From: Cymodocea nodosa
Taxonomy: Eukaryota > Streptophyta > Magnoliopsida > Alismatales > Cymodoceaceae
Direction: 5' to 3'
DNA: 64,000 bases
Assembly (NCBI GenBank): GCA_036874045.1
Contig: CM072335.1
Span: 18,483,501-18,547,500 of the forward strand
The notes under the pieces were generated by a model that saw only the letters and a list, made by a program, of their open reading frames with translations, did not search any database and was not told the DNA's origin. The translations under genes and the position numbers were made by a program. The stretch's first letter is position 1. Each line of letters begins with the position of its first letter. Positions 45,290 through 58,400 of the stretch are shown here, piece by piece.

Positions 45290-47064
45290 GTTGTGATTTT
45301 GTGTGTTTAATGTTGTGTATTCTGCATTTATTTTTAAAAAAAGAAAAAGAAAAAAAAAAGGAATTTTGAAGTTTTCATGTTCATTTTTAAAATAAAAAAA
45401 AACAAAAAAAAACAAAATATCAATCCAATTTGTTGGTATCTGTTTTGGGAAACCAACTGGCTTGCTTGTGAGCCACCAAAGGCATTGGAGCTTGGGTTCC
45501 ACACAAGACACTGATTTATTAATATCTGTTAAATGTTATTTTGTTTTATATTCTATGTTTATTTGGGAATGAAAAGTTTTTCAGAATCAAAAATCGGAAT
45601 ATGCAGAAAGAGATACAAATGGAACAAGGTATGTAACCAATTACTTATCCTGAATTTTAAATCAAACAAAACTTTATTCATGCCTGCTACAATTACTGTA
45701 CTTATTGTCAAATCTTTTACATTGAGGACAATGCAAAATGTAGGTATGGGGGGGAGGTAATTAAAGTAACAGCCATATAAGTTTGTTAATTAAATGAATT
45801 AAAATGGTACTACAAAGTTTTGAGGAAATTGAAAATTGTTATGAACTTGCTGTAACTATCCAATAATTGATACTGTAAAATTTTTATTAACTGCTTGAAT
45901 GTTATATTTAGAAGGCTATAGAAGATGCTATAGAATTTATTATTTATGTAAATCTAGATATAGTATCTTATGATTTTTCTGAATTTCATGAGGTTAACAG
46001 TTTCACGATTTTAAAATGAAATCAAAATATTTAATGCTTAATCAGAAAATTATCTGAAGTCCTGAAGGAGCTGAGATGTGAATTCTAGATTAAATGAAAC
46101 ACATATGATGAAAGATACATTTACTTTGACTGATTGAACTTGTAGAATGATTTATGTGTAGATCTTATTAAACTACAGATAAAGTATGAGCTTATTGTTA
46201 TGGATTCATATCTTTTGTAAATGATAAAAGCAGGATTATATGAGATTGGTGTTTTACTGCATCTGTATTAATGAAATACGTGCATATACAGTATGTGATT
46301 AATGCTTTGTTTTGTGTGTGCATTTATTTTTAGAAAAAAAAAAAAAAAAAACTTTGAGAGTTTATTGACTTGTTTGATCACGAGCCTTTTGTACTTGAGT
46401 AGATAGGTATGTAAGGATTGTTGACTTGAAAAATGACTTTGAAAATCTGGCAACCTAAGATCCTGATCAAATCTGGGATTGTTGACTGAAAGCTCGTTAC
46501 ATGGGTACATTAGAAAGCTCTTATATGATTCAAGCTTGTCAAATTAACTTTTAAAGTACACAAAAAAAAGAAAAAAGAAAAAAACATATACTATTCTGAA
46601 AAGATACAAGTGTTTTGTGAAATACAGATATCTTATGAATCGAGTATATTTTCTGTTATCTAGAATTGCTGAAATATGAATCTGGAATTGACTTTTGAAG
46701 TTGTTTAATGGAAATACAATTCTTTATTCTACTTGTCTTAATCAGATTGAATTGGATTGTACTTTGATTCGTATGTTATTGAAATTTCTTCTAGAAAACT
46801 TATTGGAAAATTCAGGATAACAGATGATGAAAAGAAGAACAAACGATAATATAATTAACACCTATATGAAGATGATATACTTTGTATGTAATTTACATAT
46901 ATTCTGAATATCTTTGCAGGTTGATTACTGAAACATACAGAATATATGTTTATGCTAATGCTAAACAGAAGAAAAAAAACAAAAGGGGACGAATTAATTC
47001 TAGCGCTTTTTGAAAGACCAATTAATTAGATCTTAGTTTGCTAAGAGACTAGCAAAATTTAAGT
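45290..47064 (+). other. G2 3' spacer
   Basis: Collinear with the G1 3' spacer, with A-rich runs at 45334-45420 and 46334-46352, the CATTG-AGGA-CAATG hairpin at 45720 with its G run, and no supported coding frame. Confidence 0.65.
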
Positions 47065-47074
47065 ATGGGGGAAG
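47065..47074 (+). other. G2 polypurine tract
   Basis: ATGGGGGAAG immediately before the right LTR. Confidence 0.9.
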
Positions 47075-48916
47075 TGTTTAGAATGAAAAAGTGCATATTA
47101 TTAACGGTTAAATGATGGTTAATTGCATAATATTTAACTTATCATATGAGAATTAAGCCATTATGTTATAATTGCACTGTTATATGCTTTAATTGAAGAA
47201 TCTACTTAATTTTGGGGAATTAATGTTAATTTAGTACATTTATGAACTGTTGGTAAATTGCAGGCTGTGAAATTCTTAAGTATCTGAAAATGCATCTGAG
47301 CATCGGATAGTTAGACCTGTAACTCTCCGAAATGTTATTTTATGTTTAAACTGCTGCTGACACGTGTCGAGATCTGGTAGATTTACTTAAGTTATAACTC
47401 GTTAAGTTAGCATAACTATACGCGTTGAGTTGCTATATTGAACACTAAGGCAACACATTAGGTTAGCGTTATAAACTTAAGTTGTTATTTTTGCACATGT
47501 TTTATAGTTAAATCAACGAAGGAAGTCCGTTGAGTTATCTGTAACTCCACGGACTATATATTTTCTAATATGCCATTGTAGCGGTTGCAGGAATAGACAG
47601 TTGGAAGGAAAAACCACGTTTGCACGTATCATGCAGGAATTCAATCGCGCAGGGAGAAAGAAATCATCGCCGTTGATCTGAAGGAAGGAAATCCAACTAA
47701 CCATTCAAGCAGAAGCAGTTACTACTGAAGAAATATAAAAGAAAAGAAGAAAAAAAGAAGAAGGGTGTGTGATCGATGGACGACCAGTGTATACAGAGGA
47801 GGAGCACCGAGCTTTCTGCAGAAAGTATCGGCGATTCTCCGAAGTATCACACCAACCATCGTTTCACCACCATAATCACCAATCATCGGAGGTCTGTGAG
47901 GATACTTGCCTGATGTCGGGTCGATTCCGAGCCAAACATAGTGCCTGACAACCACTCTGAGGAGTGATCGCGTCGTGGGAAGGGAAGCCATTTTCACCAA
48001 GCGCCGACTCATATTTCAGGAGATCATAAAGCTTTTAGCCTTAGCTTCGAGTTGATGCCTGTATGCTGAAGAGGAGATCATCTTGCAATTCTGGACTCGC
48101 GATTCTATAGGGAGAGGAGACAGAATTGTAAGTGGTTTAATTTTCAGTGGTGTAATCGCATTGCAAGTAGTGTCGGAAGTATTTACTGTCAAGTGAGATT
48201 ACTTTACATTTCACCTTTCACCCATCACATCAAAACAAAAATACCAAAAACAATTTATCTTTGTTTGTATGTTGTATTGTTTGTGTTGTATCATGATTAT
48301 TGTTATCTGTATCAGTTTTATGATTGTTTTATGCTAGTTTTAATTTTACAGTTTACTGCAATTGGTTCGTACAAAAAAACTTAAAGATTTTAATGGTGAC
48401 TATTTGAATCATTTGAATGTTAGTATTGCTTAATGATAAATCCAATGTTAACTAGCATTAAAAAGCTTAATTGATGTTATTTACAATCTGTGGAATCGCT
48501 CAATGGTTGGCCAAATTCCTTTGTAAATAGCAGTATTATAAAGAAGAGACAGGCTCGTGGAGTTAACTTAAGTCTACGAGGATAGTCCGTTGAGTTAGCT
48601 ATAACTCAACGAACTTAGTCCGTTGAGTTAACTGTAACTCAACGGAGTGCTTATTGAATAAAAATTTGAATTGTTCACAATCAAACATTTCTTAAATTCG
48701 TCAGCAATTCCCTATGGGATCAACTGTACTTGCACACTGATACAATAGACACTGTGCACTTGCAGTTAAAGTACAAATTGGAATTAATATCTAAATTGTA
48801 TTAAAGGTTGTTTGTTTACTTCTAAAAGAAAGAATAGGCATAAAGATAAATTAACTAATTAAAATAGAAGTAACAAATCTATGTTTTTCTAGTGTAGTGC
48901 TAGGAAAACCCAAACA
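47075..48916 (+). mobile_element. G2 3' LTR
   Basis: 1842 bp, closely matching the left LTR including the copia-like patch (about 47392-47495), TATA at 47734, the perfect hairpin at 48619-48646 and the antisense frame 48012-47722. It ends precisely at CCCAAACA and then meets the inside of G3. Confidence 0.92.
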
Positions 48917-50239
48917 GGAACCTAGGCTCCTATGCCTCTGGTAGCTCACAACCAAGCTAGTTGGTTTCCTAGAATAGATACCAACAAACTGGATTGATAT
49001 ATATTTTTTTTTTTATAAAATAAAATGAAAACTATATTTTTTCTAAAAATAAACGTAGAATACACAACATTAAACACACAAAATCACAGCTTAAGAGCAT
49101 GATTGAAAAGTAGGAACAAATGGAATAAATGTATCAGTCCAAGCAAACTTTTTAGGCATAGTTCTTCTTGCTATTAATTCTATTTTAATGTAGTTCTTGT
49201 TCCTTCTTAATTTGTAAACGTGTAATATATTATAAATTCCAAATACAAGTGTATTACCATTAATGATATGAAATGTAGAAAGGGATCCTTTTTGATTCCA
49301 GGGTAATGTAGCAGTTTCTATTTCTACATCTATTTCAATATACTCCTCTTCCCACTTCCATTTATTTATGTCTTCCATAATCCATATTTGAAATTTCATC
49401 AGTTCATCCCACTATCTTATCAAACATAAAGTAGGATCATCTTCTTCATTATACCACATTCCTATTTGAATTTTATTAAATTCTACAAATGGTGGTTTAA
49501 CTATTTCTCTCGGTATAGGTAAAGTTTCTATATATTCATCATAAATGTCTATGCTCACTATGCATAAATCAAATCCAAATGCAATTGATATATCTGTGAC
49601 TAGATATATATATCCATCAAGTATGACATGTGTTTGGTTAATTAATGATTTCCGTCCTAGATATATCATTATATTTTCATTCTAAGATCTATTCAAAAAA
49701 TTATACACACTTAAGCATAAATCTTCACCCCAATTTCTTGTAGGTCTCCAATAATATAATTTTTCAGGAATTGCAAAATTTTTATCAGAAAATATCAAAG
49801 CCGATCCACAATTTACAGTTGGTACTTCAAATCTATTAGGTCTTCCTATATTCCATTCTTCTCCTGTTATAGGATTTCTTATCAAAATATCAGGTAATAA
49901 TAAACTTGCATACATTGGTCTCGTCCTGTATATGATTAATCCTTCATCTATCCCCATAATATGATTTATTCCTTCTAATGTATTGGGTGGAATTCCAGTA
50001 GTTTCTTCCATAGTCAGAAATTCATGGGTATTTAAACTACGATTAAATGACCTCCATATAAATCCATCTCTAGTCTTAGTCATTTTTGCAGCTTGTAGTC
50101 CCTGAAAATATTTTTCTTCAATACAATATTTAATTTCTTTTGATATACAACACAGCCTGCATAGATCTTTAGCTGATAAATTACTCAGTACTTCCCTTAA
50201 TGTATCCAACGGTAATTGCATCAATTCTATTTGTTGATT

Positions 50240-51792
50240 CTGTATAACACAAACAAAAATTTAGTAGAGACAAAAATTAACATAACTACTACACACCCTC
50301 GTGGAGTTAAAGCATAACTCAACGGACTAAGTTCGTTGAGTTAAGGACTAACTCTATGATACTATTAACTATATATAAAAACATATATATATACAGATAG
50401 TTACTTCAGATATGCTGCTTTATTCAGCTACCCTCCCAGAAGAGGTATCAATTTCATTAACAAATCTATTGACAAGGTTAGGTATTGCTTGTATTGGCAA
50501 TCCTCTAGTAGGTCTAACTTCCATTGGTTCCTTCTGTCTAAGTGGTATATTTCTATTCTGATTTTGAATTGTAGCATTTCCAAATACAAAATCTAGACGA
50601 TTGTATAATTATTGGATTATCTTTTCTAATTTCTCTATTCTAGATCCTTGTTCTAGTAATGCTTGATAACTTATATTCTTCTCATTTACATTTTCTCCTC
50701 CTTGGAAATTGTTGTTTCTCTAAGATAAATTCAGGTGATTTCTCCAATTAGGATTATAAGAATTTCCCAAGTTATCTCTCTAGTTTCTAGTATAAATAAT
50801 ATCTAAATCATTTATGTTTGCATTATTTTCTGCTAACTTTTGATTTAATGATAACTCTTCTATTTTCTTTGTTAATTCATTTAATTTCACCTCAAGCATA
50901 GTACTTGAATCTATTTCATGCATTCCTCTTGGCAATATTTTTTTATCTACAATAGCTTCAACCGAGTTTTCCCATTATGCAGTTCTTTTTGCAAAGTTTT
51001 CTAAATATGCCCATGCTTCTTCATTACATAACTTTAAAAATCCATTTTGACAAGTAGAATCTAATAAAGATTTCGTTGAAACGTCTATGCCTTCATAAAT
51101 TATACCTATTAATTGTGCCTTACTCATTGCATGATGTGGACATTGAGTCAATAAATCTTTAAATCTTTCAAAATATTTCCAGAATGATTTACCTTGTTTT
51201 TGGCTACACATTAAGATTTCTTTCTTCTTTTTAATCGTTTGATGTGTTGGATAATATTTTTCAAGAAAAATAGAGCAAAATTCAGTTCATGTAGAAATTG
51301 AATCAGGTGATAGAGTATATAACCATCTCTTAGTTGTGTCTTTTAAAGAAAAAGGGATATATCTAAGTTTAATAGCATCTATACTCATGTTCGGCATTTT
51401 CATCATTTGACAAACTTCATTAAATTCTCTAAGGAAATAATAGGCATCTTCTCTTTCTAATCCATGAAAATGTGGCAATTGACTAATATAATTAGATTTT
51501 AGTTCAAACCTATCTCTCTCAAAGTTTGGCAATCGAATACATGAAGGTTCATCAACTAATTCAGGATACAAAATTTCTCCTAATGGTTTTTCTACTGGAA
51601 CAACCATTTCTACGTTCTCTTTTAAAAAAAGGTTAGCTACACCCCAAAGAATTTCGTTAAAGTCCAATTCAAAAAATGTTTCAGTACTCCTCTACGATGA
51701 AAATTCCTAGGTAGGTGTTCTTACTAATCGTTTAGTACTTAGAGAATAGGTCCATGTGCTCATAAATAAATAGTAGAAGATTAATTACATAC
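50240..51792 (-). other. Inferred intron with alternative acceptors, G3
   Basis: 1553 nt, GTATGT donor to TATACAG acceptor, with the proximal acceptor at 51692. It contains gag. It corresponds to 26791-28345 in G1 and is absent from G2. Confidence 0.78.
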
Positions 51793-51810
51793 CAGTCTGA
51801 AACTTTCCAT
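50420..51810 (-). pseudogene. G3 gag (capsid), split; broken
   Basis: Exon 1 is 51810-51793 (MESFRL) and the main exon runs from 51691 to TAA 50422-50420. The 101-nt intron (51792-51692) has the same length as in G1, with acceptor ATCGTAG. The joined frame continues RSTETFFELDFNEILWG. Capsid text as in G1: RLPNFERDRFELKSNYIS, IKLRYIPFSLKDTTKRWLY, FWKYFERFKDLLTQCPHH. A stop near 50973 falls at the same codon as a stop in G1 but with a different triplet (TAA here, TAG there), and others follow. Confidence 0.78.
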
Positions 51811-52036
51811 TCAATAAATATTTGTTGTCGGATGAAGTTGAATTAGCTGCTTCTCCTTCCAATTCCTCCAACGCATTCTCCTTTCTTTTAAAAGTGCTAG
51901 TAACTCGTAAATAACATTTTGTTTTATATATATAATGCACATCCATAAAGTGAATAAATCTTGTTGCAAGAACGTGTCTTGCAATGTGCATCGTGGTTCC
52001 TATTTTTATGGATACGTGTACCATTACTAATTTCAA
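51785..52036 (-). CDS. G3 small leader ORF
   Basis: 83 codons, MKLVMVHVSIKIGTT..., open in the same frame as its G1 counterpart and reading through the donor site before stopping. No domain recognised. May be an upstream ORF. Confidence 0.3.
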   Translation of the reverse strand: MKLVMVHVSIKIGTTMHIARHVLATRFIHFMDVHYIYKTKCYLRVTSTFKRKENALEELEGEAANSTSSDNKYLLNGKFQTGM

Positions 52037-52059
52037 ATTTTGGTAACCACTAAAACGAT

Positions 52060-52280
52060 GAAGTTTCGTTCGTGGTTAAAAGAATAACTGTTCTGCTTAA
52101 TCCACGAACTAACCTCGTTGAGTTATAGATAACTCAACGGAGCACATTCGGCTACTATTGCTAACTCCACAGACTAACTTCGTTGAGTTACAGATAACTC
52201 AACGGAGTGACCTTATATTATATTACTAACCTCGTGGAGTTACGGTTAACTCAACGAACTTACTTCGTTGAGTTAAGACT
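52060..52280 (-). repeat. Hairpin cluster upstream of G3 gag/F-box exon
   Basis: Several GTTGAGTTA ... TAACTCAACGGAG pairs, for example around 52107-52142, 52180-52206 and 52236-52275, as in G1 26300-26490. Confidence 0.75.
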
Positions 52281-52714
52281 TAATAACCTCTAAGTTTTAC
52301 TCTCGTAAATTCCTCTCTGTTTTTTTTCTTTTTCATTCTACTAACTAAAATAAAGTTAAATCTATGTCATTAATGCATCATTCTAATCAAAATTGATTTA
52401 AATCTGAACATTATATAAAGATTTAACTTGTAGGTCATTTTATGTTATGTAAAATTTACATTTTACCTTGCAACATGCAGAAATTTTTAAGCATTTATCT
52501 TGTCATTCAGCAAATTGTAAATCTGTTAAACATTCATTCATAATCTTCCACAAAATATATATAACCTTCAATACATTCCATTCATTTTCACATCCAAAAC
52601 ATGTATGAAAATTGCATCTGAAAAATTTATATTGATTAATATGAATCAATTTATAGTACAAATACATCATATAATTTTTCATATAATTTTATACAAGTAA
52701 ACGAACAATACAAT
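52281..52714 (-). other. G3 spacer between third ORF and leader ORF
   Basis: AT-rich, collinear with 25879-26290 of G1. No coding frame or repeat of note. Confidence 0.55.
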
Positions 52715-54902
52715 TTAATCTCTATTCCTAAGTTCATCTACTTCCTTCTGGAGTTTTTCTAATTGAAGTTCTAATTGATTAATTCTTTCTACAACTCCTA
52801 TAATTCCTCCAAAAGGTACAACTAGCTCTGCAGCTACAAAATTTCTGTATTCCTTCACTGAAATGGTTCTGGATCTGATCATTTTTGATGTCCATTTCAT
52901 GAAATCAATACAATCCACCATCAGTAGTGGAATCAAATCTCCATAAAACAATTTTTTCTTTACTGCTTTCAACTTAGAGATAAAAACTACAGACCAATTT
53001 ATTTGAATCCTGTTTACAACTGCATAAGTGGCCCATTTGACAAATTGACTTAATTCTATGTCATGGCCTTGCCATTGATAAATATTCTTAATTAGAATGT
53101 TAGCTACCATGTGTGCTTTACCATTTAAATGCTTCAATCTATTTAATAAAGGCAAACCAGGATTGATAGCTAAACAATCCTTAATTTGTTGTTCTGTCCA
53201 CTCGACTGCAGTTGTGTCTTCCAAAATTTTTATTCCTTCATTCTTTAAACCAAAAATGTTGTGGAGAAGCTCTAGTGTTATCTATACATCAGCTTCCTCC
53301 ACGTTGGAAATTAATCCTCCTTCTCCTTCTCTTAAATTTGCATAAAAATAAGGCACAAAATTCTCATAAACTACATGCCCTCTTTCTTGAGAAATGAACT
53401 GCAGTAGACCTTGGAATTCAAACAAATCTTTGATTTCTTACATTCCATCCCAATTTATTGGTCTACTGTAAATAATATCGTAACCTCTAATTTCTTGATA
53501 TTTGGTATAAGCTTCCTGACTCCAAAAATGTACTTCATTCAAAATTGTTGTTTCAGTCGGGTCAAGAAGGTGACTTTGTTGTTCCAGAGGAGTTTGTTCT
53601 TGCTCTTCCTCTTCTATAGGCTACATTTGAACATTCTCTACAGATTCCTGAATTTCTATTTCTGTTTGTGGTGGTGAGCCGGTAGAACTCTCTACTCTAT
53701 CTTGAATTCTTTCCATAAATTGTTGAAGAGTTTCTTGCTCTTCAGTGGAATCTGTGAAGTTATTTTTGTCCAAATGGCTTCTTTCAACATCTTCATTTTC
53801 TACTCTTTCTTCTTCCTCCTGACTACCAATCTATTCTGTTAGTGTTATTTCTGATTCTGTAACAGATTAGGATGGAGTCACAGGCAATTCAGTTTCTGCC
53901 CTAATTTCTGTTTCTTCTTGTACAAGCTGTAGACTAATTTTAACCTGATTTTCTTCTTGTCTTTGCTCCTCCTGCTCCTCAGAATCAGATAGCAGGTTTA
54001 TAAAAATTTGCTCCACAGGCCCTATGAAAATTGGTACTTCAGATTTAATTTCCTCTCTATTTTCAGGCACTTTTTCTTTTCCTTTCCTTTTCCTGATTAA
54101 TTGTGCCTGTTCTTCCTCTTCTTCTTCTGAAATTAAATCTACAAAAGTAGGCTCTGTAGGCCTTCGAGCCACAGGTACTGGCTCTTCCTATTTAATTTTC
54201 TCTATAATTGCTGGTCTCGAAGGACCAGCCTCTCCTGCAGCACTTGATTTAGTTGCTGCTTGATGTTGTTCAACTTTTATTTTGTATTGGGCCTTCATCT
54301 TTTCTTCGACCCTTTTTTTCTTAATGGCATCATATAAAATATGTGCCTTAGTCATAGCTATTTCTTCAGTATCACCTTTGTTTCTTGCTGTTTTGACCAA
54401 GCTAGTAAATTCTTTCTCTTCTTCTTCAGTTCTCGGCCAAGCAAATGCTACTTGTGGTAATGGTTCTATTGGATGAACTGGAGGTCCTGACTGTTGTTCC
54501 TCAGGAACAGGTCTTTCAGTAGTCGATTCTTCCTATTCTCTTGCTTGTTGCTACTCCCATATTGCCTAGCTTCCTTGACCAACAATGCGTTTCTTAAACC
54601 ATAATTTGGCTTTACGTTGAATTAGCTCTAGGGCTACTTCATTGTTTCGGTTGAATTTTTCTTTCTTTGCTAACTACAATTTCAGTTGCCACTCTAATTC
54701 GTGTCTCCATTATCTGTGGTATTTGTATTTCTAACTCAACTAAAACTTTCCTCAAGTTAAAGAGTTCTGATTCTACCTTTTGTAGCTCTTTCTCTCTTGT
54801 TGTATTTCAGATCTTTTGCTACGTGTGTCATTCTTCAGATTCCTTCAAAAACTGTGCGGTGTCCACTGCATCTTCCCAGAATTCAGGCGTCATCTTCCTC
54901 AT
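52715..54902 (-). pseudogene. G3 third ORF (PF20167-like), fullest copy
   Basis: Runs from ATG 54902 (MRKMTPEFWEDAVDTAQFLKE) to TAA at 52715, about 729 codons with several stops and frameshifts. It includes about 300 bp at the start that G1 lacks. Order: N-terminal helical region, FAWPRTEEEEKEFTSLVKTA, acidic low-complexity segments (ISEEEEEEQAQLIRKRKGKE, SEEQEEQRQEEN), then the conserved domain: IIYSRPINWDG, FEFQGLLQF, YFYANLREGEGG, LLHNIFGLKNEG, WTEQQIKDCLAINPG, FVKWATYAVVNRIQINW, FYGDLIPLL, and a Leu heptad near the C-terminus. The last 169 codons (53224-52715) are open. Function unknown. Confidence 0.75.
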
Positions 54903-55200
54903 CGTGGAGTTACACAACAGCACGAAATCGCTCTGATTTCTACTGTTCTAGATTCTAAATGATTTGGCAGATAATGTCCCCAAAACCCTAGGTTTTAGTT
55001 TAAATAAGCCCTAAGTTTAGGTGGGTAATCGGGTCATTTCCCGAACCAATTATTACTATCTCATCTGCGATCTTAGCTACAGTACTTCGTTGAGTTACAG
55101 TTAGCTCAACGGAATAAGCTTGTTGACTAACTCAAGACTCAATGGAGTAAGCTCGTTGAGTTAAGCGTAACTTAATGGACTCCCCGTACAAACAAATATA
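54903..55200 (-). promoter_or_regulatory. Possible internal promoter and hairpins before G3 third ORF
   Basis: Counterpart of 23793-24059, with GTTGAGTTA hairpin arms at 55085-55180 and a telo-box-like AAACCCTAGG near 54982 (read on the plus strand). Low certainty. Confidence 0.3.
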
Positions 55201-55234
55201 ATAATAAAAATACTACAGATAATAGTTTTTCTGG

Positions 55235-55430
55235 TTTTTTTTTTTTTTTTTTTTTACCGTTTTAACCGATACTATGTTTCGGTTACACCTAATTTTTTTC
55301 CGGTTGAACCGATACTATGTTTCGGTAAAACCAACTTTTTTTTTCTGAAAATTAATATACATATTTTTTATGTTCCGGTCATACCGATGGATCCAGTCGG
55401 TTGAACCGCAATGATTTTTATATTTTATAT
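55235..55430 (-). repeat. CCGAAACATAGTATCGG minisatellite, G3
   Basis: About three units with T-rich (plus-strand) spacers, between pol and the third ORF. Same unit as G1 and G2. Confidence 0.8.
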
Positions 55431-55470
55431 ATATTTTTTATTTAAATAAACATAAAAACTGATTTTTTTA

Positions 55471-58400
55471 CTAAGTAAAGCTCGAGTAGTCCTCTACTCT
55501 AACTTCTTCTATAATTCCAAAGGAGCTTTTTGGTGTTTTCAGAATAGGTCTAAGTCTTTGTCCATTTACTTTAAATATATTCTGATTTTTAGGATTTTCA
55601 ATTTCAATAGCTCCGTAAGGATAAATATTTCGAACTATGTAAGGTCCTGCCCATCTAGATCTTAATTTTCCTAGATGGTTATGGAGTCTAGCCATATAAA
55701 GATATACTTCTTGTCCTATTTCAAAGTTTTTTGGAATAATTTTTCTATCATGCCAGAATTTCATTTTCTCTTTTTCTCTTACTGTCTTCGAATAAGCTTC
55801 ATTTCTAAATTCAATTAATTGCATTTTTCTATTTTCAGCAGCTTGATTTAAATTAGTGTTCAGAGTTTTTAATGCCCAATAAGCTTTATGTTCTATTTCA
55901 GCTGGTAAATGACAACTTTTTCCATATACTAGCCTAAAAGGTAACATACCTAAGCTCGTGTTATAAGCAATTCTATAAGCCCAAAGTGCATCTATCAACC
56001 TATTAGCCCAATCTATTCTAGTAGGATTTACTACTTTTTCTAAGATTAACTTAATTTGTTTGTTTGCACTTTCTACTTGTCCACTTGTTTGCGGATGATA
56101 TGATATTGCAATTTTGTGGTTTACTCCATATTTCTTCATTAAGGCTTCAAAACTTCTATTACAGAAATGAGTTCCTCTATCACTAATAATAGCTTTAGGT
56201 ATTCCAAATCTGGCAAGTATATTGGTTCTTATAAATTGTATTACCACTTTGTTGTCATTAGTTTTTGTAGGAATAGCTTCTATCCATTTAGATACATAAT
56301 CCACCCCCAACAATATGTAATTAAATTGATTAGACATAGGAAATGGACCCATAAAATCTATTCCCCACACATCAAAGATTTCAACCTCAACAATAGGATT
56401 AAGAGACATCATATTCCTCTTTGATATTCTTCCTATTTGTTGACATCTTAAACAACTTAAGCAATATTTATGAGCATCTTTGAATAGTGTTGGCCAATAA
56501 AATCGACATTGCAGAATTTTTGCAGCAGTTTTCCCTGAACCAAAATGCCCTCCACAAGCTTGGTCATGACAGAAAGACAATATGCTCGGATATTCAGTTT
56601 CTGGAACACACCTCCTTAAAACCAGATTAGGACATTTCTTAAATAAGTATGGGTCTTCCCAATAGTAATATTTTACTCTTGAGAAAAACAATTTCTTATC
56701 CTGTCTATTCCAATCCTTAGGTGTTAGACTAGTAACTAAATAATTAACTACGTCTGCATACCAAGGTATTGTGTTGATGGTCATTAATTGTTCATGAGGA
56801 AAATTATCCTTAATTTCAATACTTGATTTTTCTATTTGTAATCTTGATAAATGATCTGCTACTACATTCTCACAACCTTTTTTATCTTTAATTTCTAAAT
56901 CAAATTCTTGTAATAATAATATCCATCGGATCAATCTAAGTTTAGTCTCTTTTTTCTTTATTAGATGTTTTAGAGGTGAATGATCCATGTATACTATTAC
57001 TTTAGCTCAAATAAAATATGATCTAAACTTTTCTAAGGCGAACACAACAGCTAATAATTCTTTTTCAGTAGTTGTGTAATTAACTTGAGTATCATTTAAG
57101 GTTTTGCTTGCATAATGAATCACTCTAGGAGATTTTTCTATCTTATGTCCCAACACTGCTCCTACAGCAAAATCAGAAGCATCGCACATTAATTCAAATG
57201 GATGGTTCCAATCAGGTGCTTGAATTATAGGAGTTGAAATTAAGCTAGTCTTAAGTCTGAAAACTACTTCCTTGCAATTTTTATCAAAGTTAAATGGAAC
57301 ATCTTTTAATAGATTAGTTAAAGGTCTAGCTATCTTGCTAAAGTCTTTAATAAATCTTCGATAAAAACTAGCATGTCCTAGAAATGATCGAATATCTTTT
57401 ACTAATTTAGGTTCTGGTAGATTAGAAATTACTTCTATTTTAGCTTTATCTACTTCCAACCCTTTCTTAGAAACATCATGCCCTAAGACTATTCCTTATT
57501 TAACTATGAAGTGACATTTTTCCCAATTTAAAACCAAATTTTTTTCCACACAACGTTTTAATATTAGGTCTAAATTTTTTAAACAAACTTCATATGAGTT
57601 GCCATATTAGTAAAATCATCCATAAATATTTCTAAAAAATCTTCAGTCATTCTAGTAAATATGTCCTACATACACCTTTGAAATGTAGTTGGTGCATTGC
57701 ATAATCCAAATGGCATTCTCTTAAAAGCATAAGTTCCATTAGGATAGGTGAAAGTTATTTTCTCTTGATCCTCTAATGCTACTGGAATTTGATTATACCT
57801 TGAATACCCGTCTAGGAAACAAAAATATTCTTGCCCTGCTAATCTTTCCAACATTTGATCTATAAAAGGTAAGGGAAAATGATCTTTCCTTGTCACAACA
57901 TTCAGCTTTCTATAGTCTATACATACTCTCCAGCTTGATTGAATTCTAATAGGTATCAAGTCTTGACTTTCATTCCTAATAACTATTAATCCTGATTTCT
58001 TCGGAACTACATGGATTGGGCTAACCCATGAGCTATCAGAAATCAGATAAATTATGTCATTATCTAACCATTTAACTATTTCCTTCCTGACTACCTCTTT
58101 AAGGTTTGGATTTAATCTCCTCTCAGGAATTCTAACAGGTTTAGCATTTTCTTCTAAATATATGTGGTGACAGCATAAAGTTGAACTTAACGCTTTTATA
58201 TCAGTCATAGTCCATCCTATTGCTTCTTTATAACTTTTTACTACATCTTTTAATTTAGCTATTTGATCCTCTTTTAAATCTGAAGCAATAATGATTGGAC
58301 AGGTTCATTTATCTTCCAGAAATATATAGGCTAATTTAGGAGGTAAATGTTTTAATTCTAAATGTTGCCCATCAAAAGCTAGAGCTCCTAATTGAACATC

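Larger units (their letters stand above)
35922..48916 (+). mobile_element. Gypsy G2, spliced-RNA-derived copy with two LTRs
   Basis: 13.0 kb, with LTRs of 1843 and 1842 bp that share the same internal deletion and the same copia-like patch. It keeps the zinc knuckle, protease, RT, RNase H, integrase and F-box. It lacks the third ORF (except its last about 38 bp at 43191) and lacks gag because the intron is precisely removed. The flanking bases, ATAAC on the left and GGAAC on the right, do not match, so at least one flank was changed by recombination. Confidence 0.9.
49091..51810 (-). pseudogene. G3 F-box ORF, exons 51810-51793 and 50239-49091
   Basis: Exon 1 encodes MESFRL; donor GT at 51792; acceptor ...TATACAG ends at 50240. 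The ATG used as a possible internal start in G1 (QQMEL) is ATA here, which favours the exon-1 start. F-box LPLDTLREVLSNLSAKDL, then the same associated region. Two stops, near 49681 and 49410, both replace Trp codons of G1 (NRSWNEN, IRWWDE) by TAG. Otherwise a single frame runs to 49091. Confidence 0.8.
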
